From: Flavobacterium limi
Lineage (GTDB): Bacteria > Bacteroidota > Bacteroidia > Flavobacteriales > Flavobacteriaceae
Direction of reading: 5' to 3'
NCBI RefSeq assembly: GCF_010645075.1
Contig: NZ_JAADZV010000006.1
Coordinates: 62,001 to 126,000, forward strand
Length of the DNA stretch: 64,000 nt
Under the pieces are notes generated by a model. That model had not been told where the DNA came from and ran no database searches. It saw only the letters and a list, made by a program, of their open reading frames with translations. Of this stretch, positions 53,650 to 61,824 are shown piece by piece. Made by a program: the position numbers and the translations under genes. The first letter of the stretch is position 1. Each line of letters opens with the position of its first letter.

Positions 53650-54153
53650 ATGAAGAAATCCTTAATGCTTTATCTTTTTTTATTAGCAATTCTAATGAAT
53701 ATTTTTACTTATATGTTTTACAGCAGAGAAGTAAAATTTGAAAAAGAACGATATGATAATACGACTAAAAAGCTTAGAGACAGCATCAATCTGGTTTCGA
53801 TAAAACTCGCTGAATCAAACTATTTTTCGTTGGAAAACAATGAAAATGCACAAAATTACTTTGATAACAGTGCTTCTGGCGGAAAAGTAATTTTATATGA
53901 AAAGCTGATTCCTGCGGTGACTGAAAAATTATTGGATTTAAATGCTAATCCAAAGGGAAATCCTTTCACAGGTCAGGATAAAATTGGGCCCAATAAATTT
54001 ATTATAAATAAAGTAAAAATATTAAATCACAGATGGATAATTGCTGATTACAGTAATGGCGAATTATGGGGAGAAGTATTGTTGAAATACTTTGTTGATG
54101 ATAAAGAAAACATAACTTTTGAAGTAAATCAAACCTGGTTATATCAAAAATAA
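53650..54153 (+). CDS. Membrane-anchored protein of unknown function
   Basis: This 167-residue protein begins with a hydrophobic helix (LMLYLFLLAILMNIFTYMFY, residues 5-24), probably a signal anchor, then a charged coiled segment (FEKERYDNTTKKLRDSINL). The C-terminal half is mixed alpha/beta with no recognisable motif. It lies 13 bp after the MBL-fold gene and is probably co-transcribed with it. Confidence 0.65.
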   Translation: MKKSLMLYLFLLAILMNIFTYMFYSREVKFEKERYDNTTKKLRDSINLVSIKLAESNYFSLENNENAQNYFDNSASGGKVILYEKLIPAVTEKLLDLNANPKGNPFTGQDKIGPNKFIINKVKILNHRWIIADYSNGELWGEVLLKYFVDDKENITFEVNQTWLYQK

Positions 54154-54216
54154 ATTGAAAAGGTTTTTCTGGAAACAAAAAAATCGAATTCTAAAATTTA
54201 TAAAATTCAAAAAGTA

Positions 54217-54264
54217 AAAAAGTGAGATGTAAAATGGTAAAACCAAATTGCATCTCACTTTTCT
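54217..54264. terminator. Bidirectional terminator between convergent genes
   Basis: AAAAGTGAGATG and CATCTCACTTTT pair across a loop of about 22 bases, with A and T runs outside. It lies between the stops at 54153 and 54282. Confidence 0.85.
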
Positions 54265-54281
54265 TTACAAATATATTTTAT

Positions 54282-54926
54282 CTACTCAGCCAGCCAATTT
54301 TTAAAATCAAAAAAATTCTGCGGAGCTACACCATGACCAACCGGATATTCCTTATAAGTAACAGGAATATTTAATTTTTCTAAAACAGCAGGCGTTTTTC
54401 TGGCCCATTCAATTGGAATAACCTGATCTACAGTTCCGTGAGAAGCGAATATTTTCAGGTTTTTGAAATCGTTTTTATCAAAGCCTTCTTCTATTATTTC
54501 TTCATTAAAATAACCGCTCATAGCCACAACCCGCTGAATTTTTTCCGGATATGAAAGAGCAACAGAATAACTTAAAATAGAACCCTGGCTAAAACCAATC
54601 AATGTTACATTGTTAGCGTCAATAGGATAATTTGCAATCAATTCATCAATAAAACCGGCGATTATATCACGGGAAGTTTTAGCCTGCTCATTGTCTGAAA
54701 ATTTATTTTGGTCTGCGTCAAAATTAATAGCATACCAGGCATAAGCTCCGTATTGTAAATCATAAGGAGCTCTTGCTGAAATCACATAATAGTTATCAGG
54801 AAGTTCTGTTGCAAACGAAAATAAATCAGCTTCGTTGCTGCCGTATCCGTGTAACAAAAGCAATAACGGATTTTTGTCTAAAATTACTTTTGGTACTTGT
54901 ATTTTATATTCTAAAGATAGATTCAT
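54282..54926 (-). CDS. Alpha/beta-hydrolase, phospholipase/carboxylesterase type
   Basis: This 214-residue cytosolic hydrolase has the nucleophile elbow GFSQG (Ser113), the acid Asp167 in SHGTVDQVIP and His198 in PVGHGVA, a complete catalytic triad. The oxyanion region is LLLLHGYGSNEADLF. It is a short-chain carboxylesterase or phospholipase of the YpfH/YtpA-like class; the natural substrate is unknown. It is the last gene of a minus-strand run that also contains the BatA protein, the dihydroorotase homologue and a small membrane protein. Confidence 0.88.
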   Translation of the reverse strand: MNLSLEYKIQVPKVILDKNPLLLLLHGYGSNEADLFSFATELPDNYYVISARAPYDLQYGAYAWYAINFDADQNKFSDNEQAKTSRDIIAGFIDELIANYPIDANNVTLIGFSQGSILSYSVALSYPEKIQRVVAMSGYFNEEIIEEGFDKNDFKNLKIFASHGTVDQVIPIEWARKTPAVLEKLNIPVTYKEYPVGHGVAPQNFFDFKNWLAE

Positions 54927-55012
54927 TTCTAATTGTGAATTGTAAGTTGTGAATTGTAAAATTTATGCTGTTTTATAAAAATTAAACTTTTACAAAGTTA
55001 TTGGAATTTCTT

Positions 55013-55339
55013 TTAGCCTATTGATTTAAACCATTTCTGATATAAACCGCCAACTAAAGGCATGGGTCTTGTCTGTCCTTGTATGGCGCTAAAAATTCCG
55101 TAAGTCCATAAAACAGACATACAAATCCACATTGGAAACGTAATCAGAAAACTGTCAAAAGGGCTAATAATTAAGGCAAGGGAAATGAAAGTAATGGATA
55201 AACCTAAAGCCTGACGGATATGAAAAGAAGCAAAGCTGTTTTTATTTTCCGAATTCATACTCATTGCAATCAAAACACCGATAATCAGAATATAACTGGT
55301 AATAGCAATTGATTTTCCTTCTTCTACTGAATTATTCAT
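55013..55339 (-). CDS. DUF4870-like small membrane protein
   Basis: This 108-residue protein, started at the ATG at 55339 (a TTG seven codons upstream would overlap the previous gene), has three or four hydrophobic segments (SIAITSYILIIGVLIAMS, ALGLSITFISLALIIS, SFLITFPMWICMSVLWTYG) and the FHIRQAL motif typical of DUF4870-like proteins. It lies four bases after the stop of the dihydroorotase homologue, so it is almost certainly co-translated. Function unknown. Confidence 0.75.
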   Translation of the reverse strand: MNNSVEEGKSIAITSYILIIGVLIAMSMNSENKNSFASFHIRQALGLSITFISLALIISPFDSFLITFPMWICMSVLWTYGIFSAIQGQTRPMPLVGGLYQKWFKSIG

Positions 55340-55343
55340 TTTA

Positions 55344-56600
55344 TTATTTTGTGATGACAAGTTGGTTTTGATTTAAGATTCCGTATACTAAACCTTTGAT
55401 TTCGGTTCCTAAAAAAGCAGAATTTTTAGATTTTGAAAGGATATTTTCTTTTGTAAAAGTTGACTTTCCTTCCGGAGTAAAGAAGGTGAAATTGGCTTTT
55501 GAGCCTTCAGCAATTACATTATTTTCTATTCCGAAAACTGTTTTTCCTAAAGTTAATTTCTCGATTACTGTTTCTAGAGGCAAAACGGTAAGCAAAGCAC
55601 CAAAAGCACTTTCTAAACCAATAGTTCCGTTTTTGGCTGTATCAAATTCCATTTTTTTGAATTCAATATCAATCGGGTTATGATCTGAAGTAATTAGATC
55701 GATAGTTCCGTCGGTGATTCCGTTTAGCAAAGCTTGTCTGTCGGCTTCTGTTCTTAATGGAGGGGTAACTTTAAAGCGGGTATCAAAACCTTCCAGTTTT
55801 TCATCTGTCAAAACTAAATGATGTACAGAAACACTGCAGGTAATTTGTAATCCTTTTGCTTTTGCTTCTCTGATTAATTGAACTGATTTTGCGGTAGAAA
55901 TCGTCGGAATATGAAGTTTTCCGCCAGTGTATTCCAATAAAAATAAGTTTCGGGCAATTTGTAATTCTTCGGCTAAATTCGGAATCCCTTTTAGGCCTAG
56001 TCTTGTCGAAACGATTCCTTCATTTGCGACTCCATTTCCTTTTATATTGGCATCCTGCGAATACGCAATTACCAGACCATCAAAATCCTGAACGTATTGC
56101 AACGCGATTTTTAATAGATTGGCGTTATCAAGACTTTTATTATAATCTCCAAAAGCTATGGCTCCGGATTTTTTCATATCAAACAATTCGGCCATGTCTT
56201 TTCCTTCGCTGGCTTTGGTTAACGCGCCAATAGGAAATAATTCTGTAGCAAAACCATTTGCTTTGTTTTTTACAAAATTTACCTGTGATTGATTATCGAT
56301 AATCGGGTAGGAGTTGGGTTGCAAAGCAATCGCTGTAAATCCGCTTTTTGCTGCAGTATTCAAACCGTTTGCAATTGTTTCCCTGTCTTCGTAACCTGGT
56401 TCTCCAAAAGAAACACTGCTGTCAAACCAGCCTTGGGAAACATGGAGATTGTCAAACTTCACTTCGGTTGTATCGTCAATGTCAAGAATTGAAACGCCTA
56501 TTTTTTCTATAATACCATCTGCAATTAAAAAATCAACAGTCTGGTTGTGAAACGGACTTTTTGAATCGATAATTTTGGCGCTTCTGATGATTATTTTCAT
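55344..56600 (-). CDS. Dihydroorotase homologue lacking metal-binding histidines (probably inactive)
   Basis: This 418-residue amidohydrolase-fold protein aligns with class I dihydroorotase but has lost key residues. The DxHxHxRxPG motif reads DSSVSFGEPG, so both metal-binding histidines and the substrate-binding arginine are gone. The HxE/D segment reads AYSQDAN, and the HVST motif is changed to HIPTISTAKS. It keeps TCSVSVHHLVLTD, PPLRTEADRQAL and the SDHNP segment. Such PyrC-like pseudoenzymes are known to act as structural partners of aspartate carbamoyltransferase in other bacteria, so a role in the pyrimidine complex is possible but unproven. It lies between the BatA gene and the small membrane protein. 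Confidence 0.8.
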   Translation of the reverse strand: MKIIIRSAKIIDSKSPFHNQTVDFLIADGIIEKIGVSILDIDDTTEVKFDNLHVSQGWFDSSVSFGEPGYEDRETIANGLNTAAKSGFTAIALQPNSYPIIDNQSQVNFVKNKANGFATELFPIGALTKASEGKDMAELFDMKKSGAIAFGDYNKSLDNANLLKIALQYVQDFDGLVIAYSQDANIKGNGVANEGIVSTRLGLKGIPNLAEELQIARNLFLLEYTGGKLHIPTISTAKSVQLIREAKAKGLQITCSVSVHHLVLTDEKLEGFDTRFKVTPPLRTEADRQALLNGITDGTIDLITSDHNPIDIEFKKMEFDTAKNGTIGLESAFGALLTVLPLETVIEKLTLGKTVFGIENNVIAEGSKANFTFFTPEGKSTFTKENILSKSKNSAFLGTEIKGLVYGILNQNQLVITK

Positions 56601-56666
56601 ATGTAGATTTTTTTTGTCGTAAAATGATTTTTGTAAAAAGTAAGATGTTTAAAATTATTGTGAAAT

Positions 56667-58595
56667 CTATTTTACAAATTTGATAATTGCCATTTCTAAT
56701 GCTAAAAATAACAGGGCAAAGATAACAAACCATTTCCAAATTTGACTGTCAGTTCGTTCAGTTTGTAACGTATTAAATATCGTTGAAATCGTATCTGCAG
56801 TTTTAAAATCTGAAACTACGTTTGTATTTACCTGATCCAAATTGCTTTCGCTTCGTTTGTAATTGAAACTCAGGTTTTCGACTGATTCTTTTTTATCAAA
56901 AACACTGTAATTTCCGGCTGTATCCGGGAAATCATTAAACGTTAATTTGACCTTATTGTTTAAAATCTGCTGAATTGGAATAAACGAATCTTCAGTTCCT
57001 TTGACTTCTAAAATCGCATCTTTGCTCAATAAAACATCCACAAAATAAGGCTGATTATTGCCAATTGTCAAAGCGTTTATACCTGTTTTTTGATTGTTTT
57101 GCCCCATTTTATAGAATAGGGGGACAATTAAAGGAGATTGCTGAAAATTCGAATTGGTGCTATTTATTGCTGCAGAAAAAACAGTAATTCCTGCAACGGG
57201 ATTCTGAATCATGGTTACAAAAGTACTTTGGTCTTCATAAGATAAAACTGCCGGATACGGACTTGAAATGTCAAAGGATGAATTCGTTTTAGGATATTGA
57301 AAATTTGTGATTTTATTCTCAAAAACTTCGGAAAACAAAGGATGATCAAAGTTGATTTTAGTAATTAACTTGCTATTGTTTTCAAGGTTTTTAAACTGAA
57401 TTTTTCCAAAATTTCCTAAAAAAGTATTTAGATTAGAAAGGGAACTTTTTTCAGAAGGAATCACAACCAGATTTCCGCCTTTAGAAACAAACGCCTTCAA
57501 AGTGGTTTGTAATGCCTGCGGAACTTCAATTAATTCATTCAGAATAATAGTATTTTGTTTTTCTAAACTATTATAATCTAAACTGCTGAGCGAATAATTA
57601 TTATAATTGAATTCTGATGAAGTATAAATTCGGGATAAGAAATTGCTTTTTTCCGGTTCTCCGATACTGATAACATTTGTTTTTTTAGCTTTTGAAATAC
57701 TGAAAAAAAGTTTATTGTCATAAGCCAAACCGTTATCCTCAATGACTACATAACCATTAAAAGCTTCTTTTGGAATAGTAAAATTGATTTTCTTTTTCTT
57801 TAAATCAAAATTAATGATCGTTTTGGCAATTAGCTTTTTCTGATTGTACAATGCCATCGAAACGGGTTTGAAATCTTCGCCGTATGCTGATAAATTAATT
57901 CCGATTTCGTAAAAATTTTCTAGAGTCTGATTAATAAAAACGCTATCAATAGAAATATTGTTTTTCTGTTCAGCTTCGGGAATTATAAAGTAAGGTTTTT
58001 CTTCAGGATCGATATTTTTCACATCTTTTTCGGCTAAACCAACAGCATCCGTAATAATAACAATATCTTTCTTATGTGCCGATTTATGTGCTTTTATCTT
58101 TGCCATTATTGCAGAAAGCTCAAATGGGGTTGCACTGTATTTTAAATTTTGAAGCGAACTTTTAGAAGATTTGATATCAGTATTCCACAAATTTTCGGTA
58201 TTGGTCAATAACGAAAATTGAGCTGTTTCCGGCGTATTTTCTAACAGTTCCTGAACAGAACGTTTTAATAATTCGCCTTTTTTTCCTTTGGCCTGCATAC
58301 TGAATGAATTGTCCAGTACAATGTACATTTCGTTTGAGGCATTTTTATGGTCTTTCGCTTCAAAAAAAGGCTGGGCAAAGGCGATAATTACAGATGTAAG
58401 AAGCAATAAACGGGTTACCAGCAATAATCTTTTTTTGATTTTTGAACTTTTACGGGTTTGAACCACAAGCTCTTTTAAAAAGCGAACGTTTGTGAAATAA
58501 GAGGTTTTAAAACGTCGTAATTGGAATAAATGAACCAAAATTGGAACAATCAATAAGAACAGAAAGTATAGAATTTCGGGGTGTTTAAAATGCAT
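56667..58595 (-). CDS. BatA/von Willebrand factor A-like membrane protein
   Basis: This 642-residue protein starts with the BatA domain (MHFKHPEILYFLFLLIVPIL then HLFQLRRFKTSYFTNV) and a second helix (LLLVTRLLLLTSVIIAFAQPFF). A vWA-like domain follows with the MIDAS-type YIVLDNSFSMQAKGK; the middle is a long beta-rich periplasmic region and the last helix is FVIFALLFLALEMAIIKFV. Bacteroidetes keep such proteins in gene clusters with vWA/Bat proteins of unclear role in aerotolerance. It precedes the dihydroorotase homologue by 66 bp on the same strand. Confidence 0.85.
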   Translation of the reverse strand: MHFKHPEILYFLFLLIVPILVHLFQLRRFKTSYFTNVRFLKELVVQTRKSSKIKKRLLLVTRLLLLTSVIIAFAQPFFEAKDHKNASNEMYIVLDNSFSMQAKGKKGELLKRSVQELLENTPETAQFSLLTNTENLWNTDIKSSKSSLQNLKYSATPFELSAIMAKIKAHKSAHKKDIVIITDAVGLAEKDVKNIDPEEKPYFIIPEAEQKNNISIDSVFINQTLENFYEIGINLSAYGEDFKPVSMALYNQKKLIAKTIINFDLKKKKINFTIPKEAFNGYVVIEDNGLAYDNKLFFSISKAKKTNVISIGEPEKSNFLSRIYTSSEFNYNNYSLSSLDYNSLEKQNTIILNELIEVPQALQTTLKAFVSKGGNLVVIPSEKSSLSNLNTFLGNFGKIQFKNLENNSKLITKINFDHPLFSEVFENKITNFQYPKTNSSFDISSPYPAVLSYEDQSTFVTMIQNPVAGITVFSAAINSTNSNFQQSPLIVPLFYKMGQNNQKTGINALTIGNNQPYFVDVLLSKDAILEVKGTEDSFIPIQQILNNKVKLTFNDFPDTAGNYSVFDKKESVENLSFNYKRSESNLDQVNTNVVSDFKTADTISTIFNTLQTERTDSQIWKWFVIFALLFLALEMAIIKFVK

Positions 58596-58806
58596 TCAGG
58601 CTTTGATTTATTTCACTACGTTGTATTTTCGCGAATGTGCCTGCCAAAAATACAAATTTGTTGAGAGTTAAAAGCTTTCAAAGCAGGATTTTTATTTTAA
58701 AAGATATTTGAATCATATAACTTTTCAAAAGTCATTTATAAGTGAAAAATCTGCAGTAAAAGATATTATTACCTATTTTAGCTAATTCAAAAAACCACCT
58801 TAAAAT

Positions 58807-59919
58807 ATGAAAAGAATGTATCTGATACTATTTTCGGCTTTAGCAGTAACCACTTCAAGAGCTCAAAATAAGTTTAATTTATTGGTAGGAACCTATACCA
58901 ATACCTGCGAAAGCAAAGGAATTTACGTGTATGAATTTGATGCTACTTCAGGAGATTTTAAATTAAAAAAATCTTCAGAGAATGTTGTAAGTCCGAGTTA
59001 CTTGTCGGTTTCAGCAGATAATAAATTTGTTTATGCCGTAAATGAAAATGGAAAACAAAGTACAGTAAGCGCTTTTAGTTATGATTCAAAATCAGGAACA
59101 ATTAAGCTAATAAATAAAAATGATGCGTTAGGTGCAGATCCATGCCATTTGATTAATGACAGCAAAAATGTAATTACGGCCAATTATTCAGGTGGAAATA
59201 TTACTGTTTTCAAAAAAAATGCCGACGGAAGTATTACAGAAGGTCAGCAGCTAATTCAGCACGAGGGAAAAGGACCAAATGAAGCGCGTCAGGAAAAAGC
59301 GCATATGCATATGGTTGATTTTTCTCCCGATAAAAAGTTTGTTTTAGCCAGTGATTTAGGTTTAGATAAAGTTTTCATCTATAAATACAATCCAGGTGCG
59401 GCACATGAAGTTTTAAAATTAAAAGGAAGTGTCGATGTAAAAGCAGGAAGCGGACCAAGACATTTCACTTTTAGCAAAGATGGTAAGTTTGTCTATTTAA
59501 TTCAGGAATTAGATGCAACACTGACGACTTTTAGCTATGATAAAAGCGGAAGTTTAAAAAAGATTGCCGAATCCAGCATTCTTGCTAAAGATTTTAAAGG
59601 AGGTACAGGAGCTGCAGCAATTAAAATTTCACCTGATGGAAAATTTTTATATGTAACAGATCGTGTCGATGCAAACAATATTTCAGTTTATAAAATCATT
59701 AAAAACGGAAGTATTGTATTAGTAGAACAGGTAAGTACATTGGGAAAAGGGCCAAGGGATTTTGCTATCGATCCAACTGGTAATTATCTATTGGTTGGAC
59801 ATCAGCATACCAATGAAATTATTATTTTTAAAAGAGATAAAGCAACCGGAAAGCTCACAAATAAAGGAAAGAAGATTGAATTGTGTTCGCCTGTTGGGCT
59901 GGTTTTTACGAAAATATAA
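58807..59919 (+). CDS. Exported lactonase-family beta-propeller protein
   Basis: This 370-residue protein has a signal peptide (MKRMYLILFSALAVTTSRAQ) and a seven-bladed propeller with repeated motifs of the form SPDxKFxYVxx, for example SVSADNKFVYAVNE, SPDKKFVLASDLGLDKV and SPDGKFLYVTDRVD. It matches the 6-phosphogluconolactonase (YbhE/Pgl-type) family, LVGTYTNTCESKGIYVYEFD being the usual start. Its export to the periplasm means cytosolic 6-phosphogluconate is unlikely as substrate, so an extracytoplasmic sugar lactone is more plausible. Confidence 0.88.
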   Translation: MKRMYLILFSALAVTTSRAQNKFNLLVGTYTNTCESKGIYVYEFDATSGDFKLKKSSENVVSPSYLSVSADNKFVYAVNENGKQSTVSAFSYDSKSGTIKLINKNDALGADPCHLINDSKNVITANYSGGNITVFKKNADGSITEGQQLIQHEGKGPNEARQEKAHMHMVDFSPDKKFVLASDLGLDKVFIYKYNPGAAHEVLKLKGSVDVKAGSGPRHFTFSKDGKFVYLIQELDATLTTFSYDKSGSLKKIAESSILAKDFKGGTGAAAIKISPDGKFLYVTDRVDANNISVYKIIKNGSIVLVEQVSTLGKGPRDFAIDPTGNYLLVGHQHTNEIIIFKRDKATGKLTNKGKKIELCSPVGLVFTKI

Positions 59920-59942
59920 AAATTAAATAAATCACAAAAATT

Positions 59943-59985
59943 AAAATTCCAAATTCCAATTTTAGTTGGTATTTGGAATTTTTTT
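59943..59985. terminator. Bidirectional terminator between convergent genes
   Basis: AAAATTCCAAATTCCAA pairs with TTGGTATTTGGAATTTT with one mismatch, followed by a T run on the plus strand and A run in the other direction. Confidence 0.85.
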
Positions 59986-59995
59986 ATTGAAATTT

Positions 59996-61351
59996 TTATT
60001 TATTGTCTTTTCTTTTCTTGTCTCTCGTTTTTAGCATATTTCTATTAACAGAACCATGGGTTTTCTTTTTGGTTTTTGAAGGTCCGCCCAGATTGACTTT
60101 TTGGTTCTTTTTAGATTTTTCATGAAAAGCACCGTCACCTTCCAGTTTTGGTTTTTTCATTAAAAATTTCCTTGGTAATCTGTCTTTCTCGGGTTCTATT
60201 AATTTCTCCGAAATTTCAACTTCTTCAGGGAAATCAGTAATTTCAAGTTCCTGATTCATTAAAAGTTCGGTTTCGATTTTGTATTCTTCTTCTCTTGGGG
60301 AAACAAAACTAATTGCTGTTCCCGTTGCATCTGCACGGCCTGTACGACCAATTCGGTGCATGTACAATTCAGGTTCTTCCGGAAGTTCAAAGTTGATAAC
60401 GTGCGTGATGTTAGAAATATCCAGACCTCTTGCCATAACATCGGTTGTGATTAAGCCGCGAAGATTTCCTTCCTGAAATTCAGCCATCGTACTCAAACGA
60501 TAATTTTGAGATTTGTTGGAGTGAATTACACCAAATTGTCCTTCAAAAAGCTCATCAATACGATTAAAAAGCATATCCGAAATTTTTTTGTTGTTTACGA
60601 AAACCAAAATACGGCTCATACTTTCGTCAGTCTCCAATAAATGTTTGAGCAGATTTACTTTTGTATTGAAATTAGGTACATTATAAGTAATCTGTGTAAT
60701 TTTTTCAAGTGGAGTTCCTGAAGCAGCAAGAGTTACTTCTTCCGGAAAATCAAAATAATCATTTAAGATATCATCAACTTCATCTGTCATCGTTGCAGAG
60801 AACAAAATATTCTGACGTTTGGTTTTCATCATGGCCAAAAGCGAAGTAAGCTGTGGTCTGAAGCCCAAATTCAGCATTTCATCAAATTCGTCGATAACCA
60901 GCTTTTGGGTTTCATCAAAGCGAACTACCGCATCAAGCGCTAAATCCATGGTACGCCCCGGAGTTCCTACCAAAATGTCAACACCTTCGTAAACTGCTTT
61001 TTTTTGTGTATTGATGTTTACGCCTCCATAAATTCCTAAAGTTTTAACCGACATATAAGCGGTTAACTTTTCAACTTCTTCCACAACCTGCACTACCAAT
61101 TCGCGGGTTGGTACCAGAATTACGATTTTTGGCGTATTGGTATTGGTGAATTTATATAATTTTAGAAGAGGCAGTAAATAAGCAAATGTTTTACCGGTTC
61201 CGGTTTGTGCAATTCCCATCATATCTCGGCCGGACATAATTACAGAAAAAGATTTTTCCTGAATAGGAGTAGGTGTAACAAATCCTAATTCGTCAACAGC
61301 TTTTTGTAATGATTTTGGAAGATTGAATTTTTCGAAAGTACTCATTTGCAT
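59996..61351 (-). CDS. DEAD-box-type RNA helicase (motif II is DEFD)
   Basis: This 451-residue ATP-dependent RNA helicase shows the motifs in order: Q motif FVTPTPIQEKS, Walker A AQTGTGKT, motif Ia PTRELV, Ib TPGRT, motif II VIDEFDEM, motif III SATM, then ARGLDISNITHVINF and HRIGRTGR of domain 2. The DEAD box reads DEFD, a change from Ala to Phe at the third position. The C-terminal tail (about 380-451) is highly basic, as in RNA-binding tails of related helicases. An ATG two codons inside (61345) is an alternative start. It probably acts in ribosome assembly or RNA decay; the target is unknown. Confidence 0.93.
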   Translation of the reverse strand: MQMSTFEKFNLPKSLQKAVDELGFVTPTPIQEKSFSVIMSGRDMMGIAQTGTGKTFAYLLPLLKLYKFTNTNTPKIVILVPTRELVVQVVEEVEKLTAYMSVKTLGIYGGVNINTQKKAVYEGVDILVGTPGRTMDLALDAVVRFDETQKLVIDEFDEMLNLGFRPQLTSLLAMMKTKRQNILFSATMTDEVDDILNDYFDFPEEVTLAASGTPLEKITQITYNVPNFNTKVNLLKHLLETDESMSRILVFVNNKKISDMLFNRIDELFEGQFGVIHSNKSQNYRLSTMAEFQEGNLRGLITTDVMARGLDISNITHVINFELPEEPELYMHRIGRTGRADATGTAISFVSPREEEYKIETELLMNQELEITDFPEEVEISEKLIEPEKDRLPRKFLMKKPKLEGDGAFHEKSKKNQKVNLGGPSKTKKKTHGSVNRNMLKTRDKKRKDNK

Positions 61352-61441
61352 TAATTTTTTGCAAAGATAGCATTAAATCCCCTTTGTAAGAGAGAAATAC
61401 GAAAAACATCGTTCGTCAATTATGCCTTTTGTGGTAAAATG

Positions 61442-61804
61442 TTACTTTAAATATCTTTTTACCCGCAATAATAATTCGTTAGGGCTAAAAGGTTTTGCAA
61501 TGAAATCGTCAACGCCTAATTTAAAAGCATCCAAAACCGTAGCTTCTTCTTCACCCAGTGAAGATAAAGCAATAACAGGGGTTTTACTGAAATTGTCTTT
61601 GATGAATTTTATAATTTCAAGACCGGATTTCATAGGCAGTAAAATATCTGTCATGACCAAATCGGGCTTTTCTTCCGGAATTCTTTCGATCGCATCTAAT
61701 CCGTCTTTTGAAATTATAATTTCGTACCCTTCCTTAGAAAATATATACTTTAGTATCTGTATGGTCATGTTATCATCTTCAATAATAAATATCCTTTTTG
61801 GCAT
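61442..61804 (-). CDS. Single-domain response regulator (CheY-like)
   Basis: This 120-residue receiver domain has the acidic pair Glu9/Asp10 (FIIEDDN), the phosphoacceptor Asp53 (MTDILLPMKSG), the switch Ser81/82 (ALSSLGEEE) and Lys104 (AKPFSP). There is no output domain. No histidine kinase lies next to it. It starts 20 bp after the stop of the DUF4838 gene on the same strand, so the two are probably co-transcribed. A role in phosphorelay with a distant kinase is likely; the pathway is unknown. Confidence 0.93.
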   Translation of the reverse strand: MPKRIFIIEDDNMTIQILKYIFSKEGYEIIISKDGLDAIERIPEEKPDLVMTDILLPMKSGLEIIKFIKDNFSKTPVIALSSLGEEEATVLDAFKLGVDDFIAKPFSPNELLLRVKRYLK

Positions 61805-61824
61805 GGGGCTAATTTTTAGGGCTA

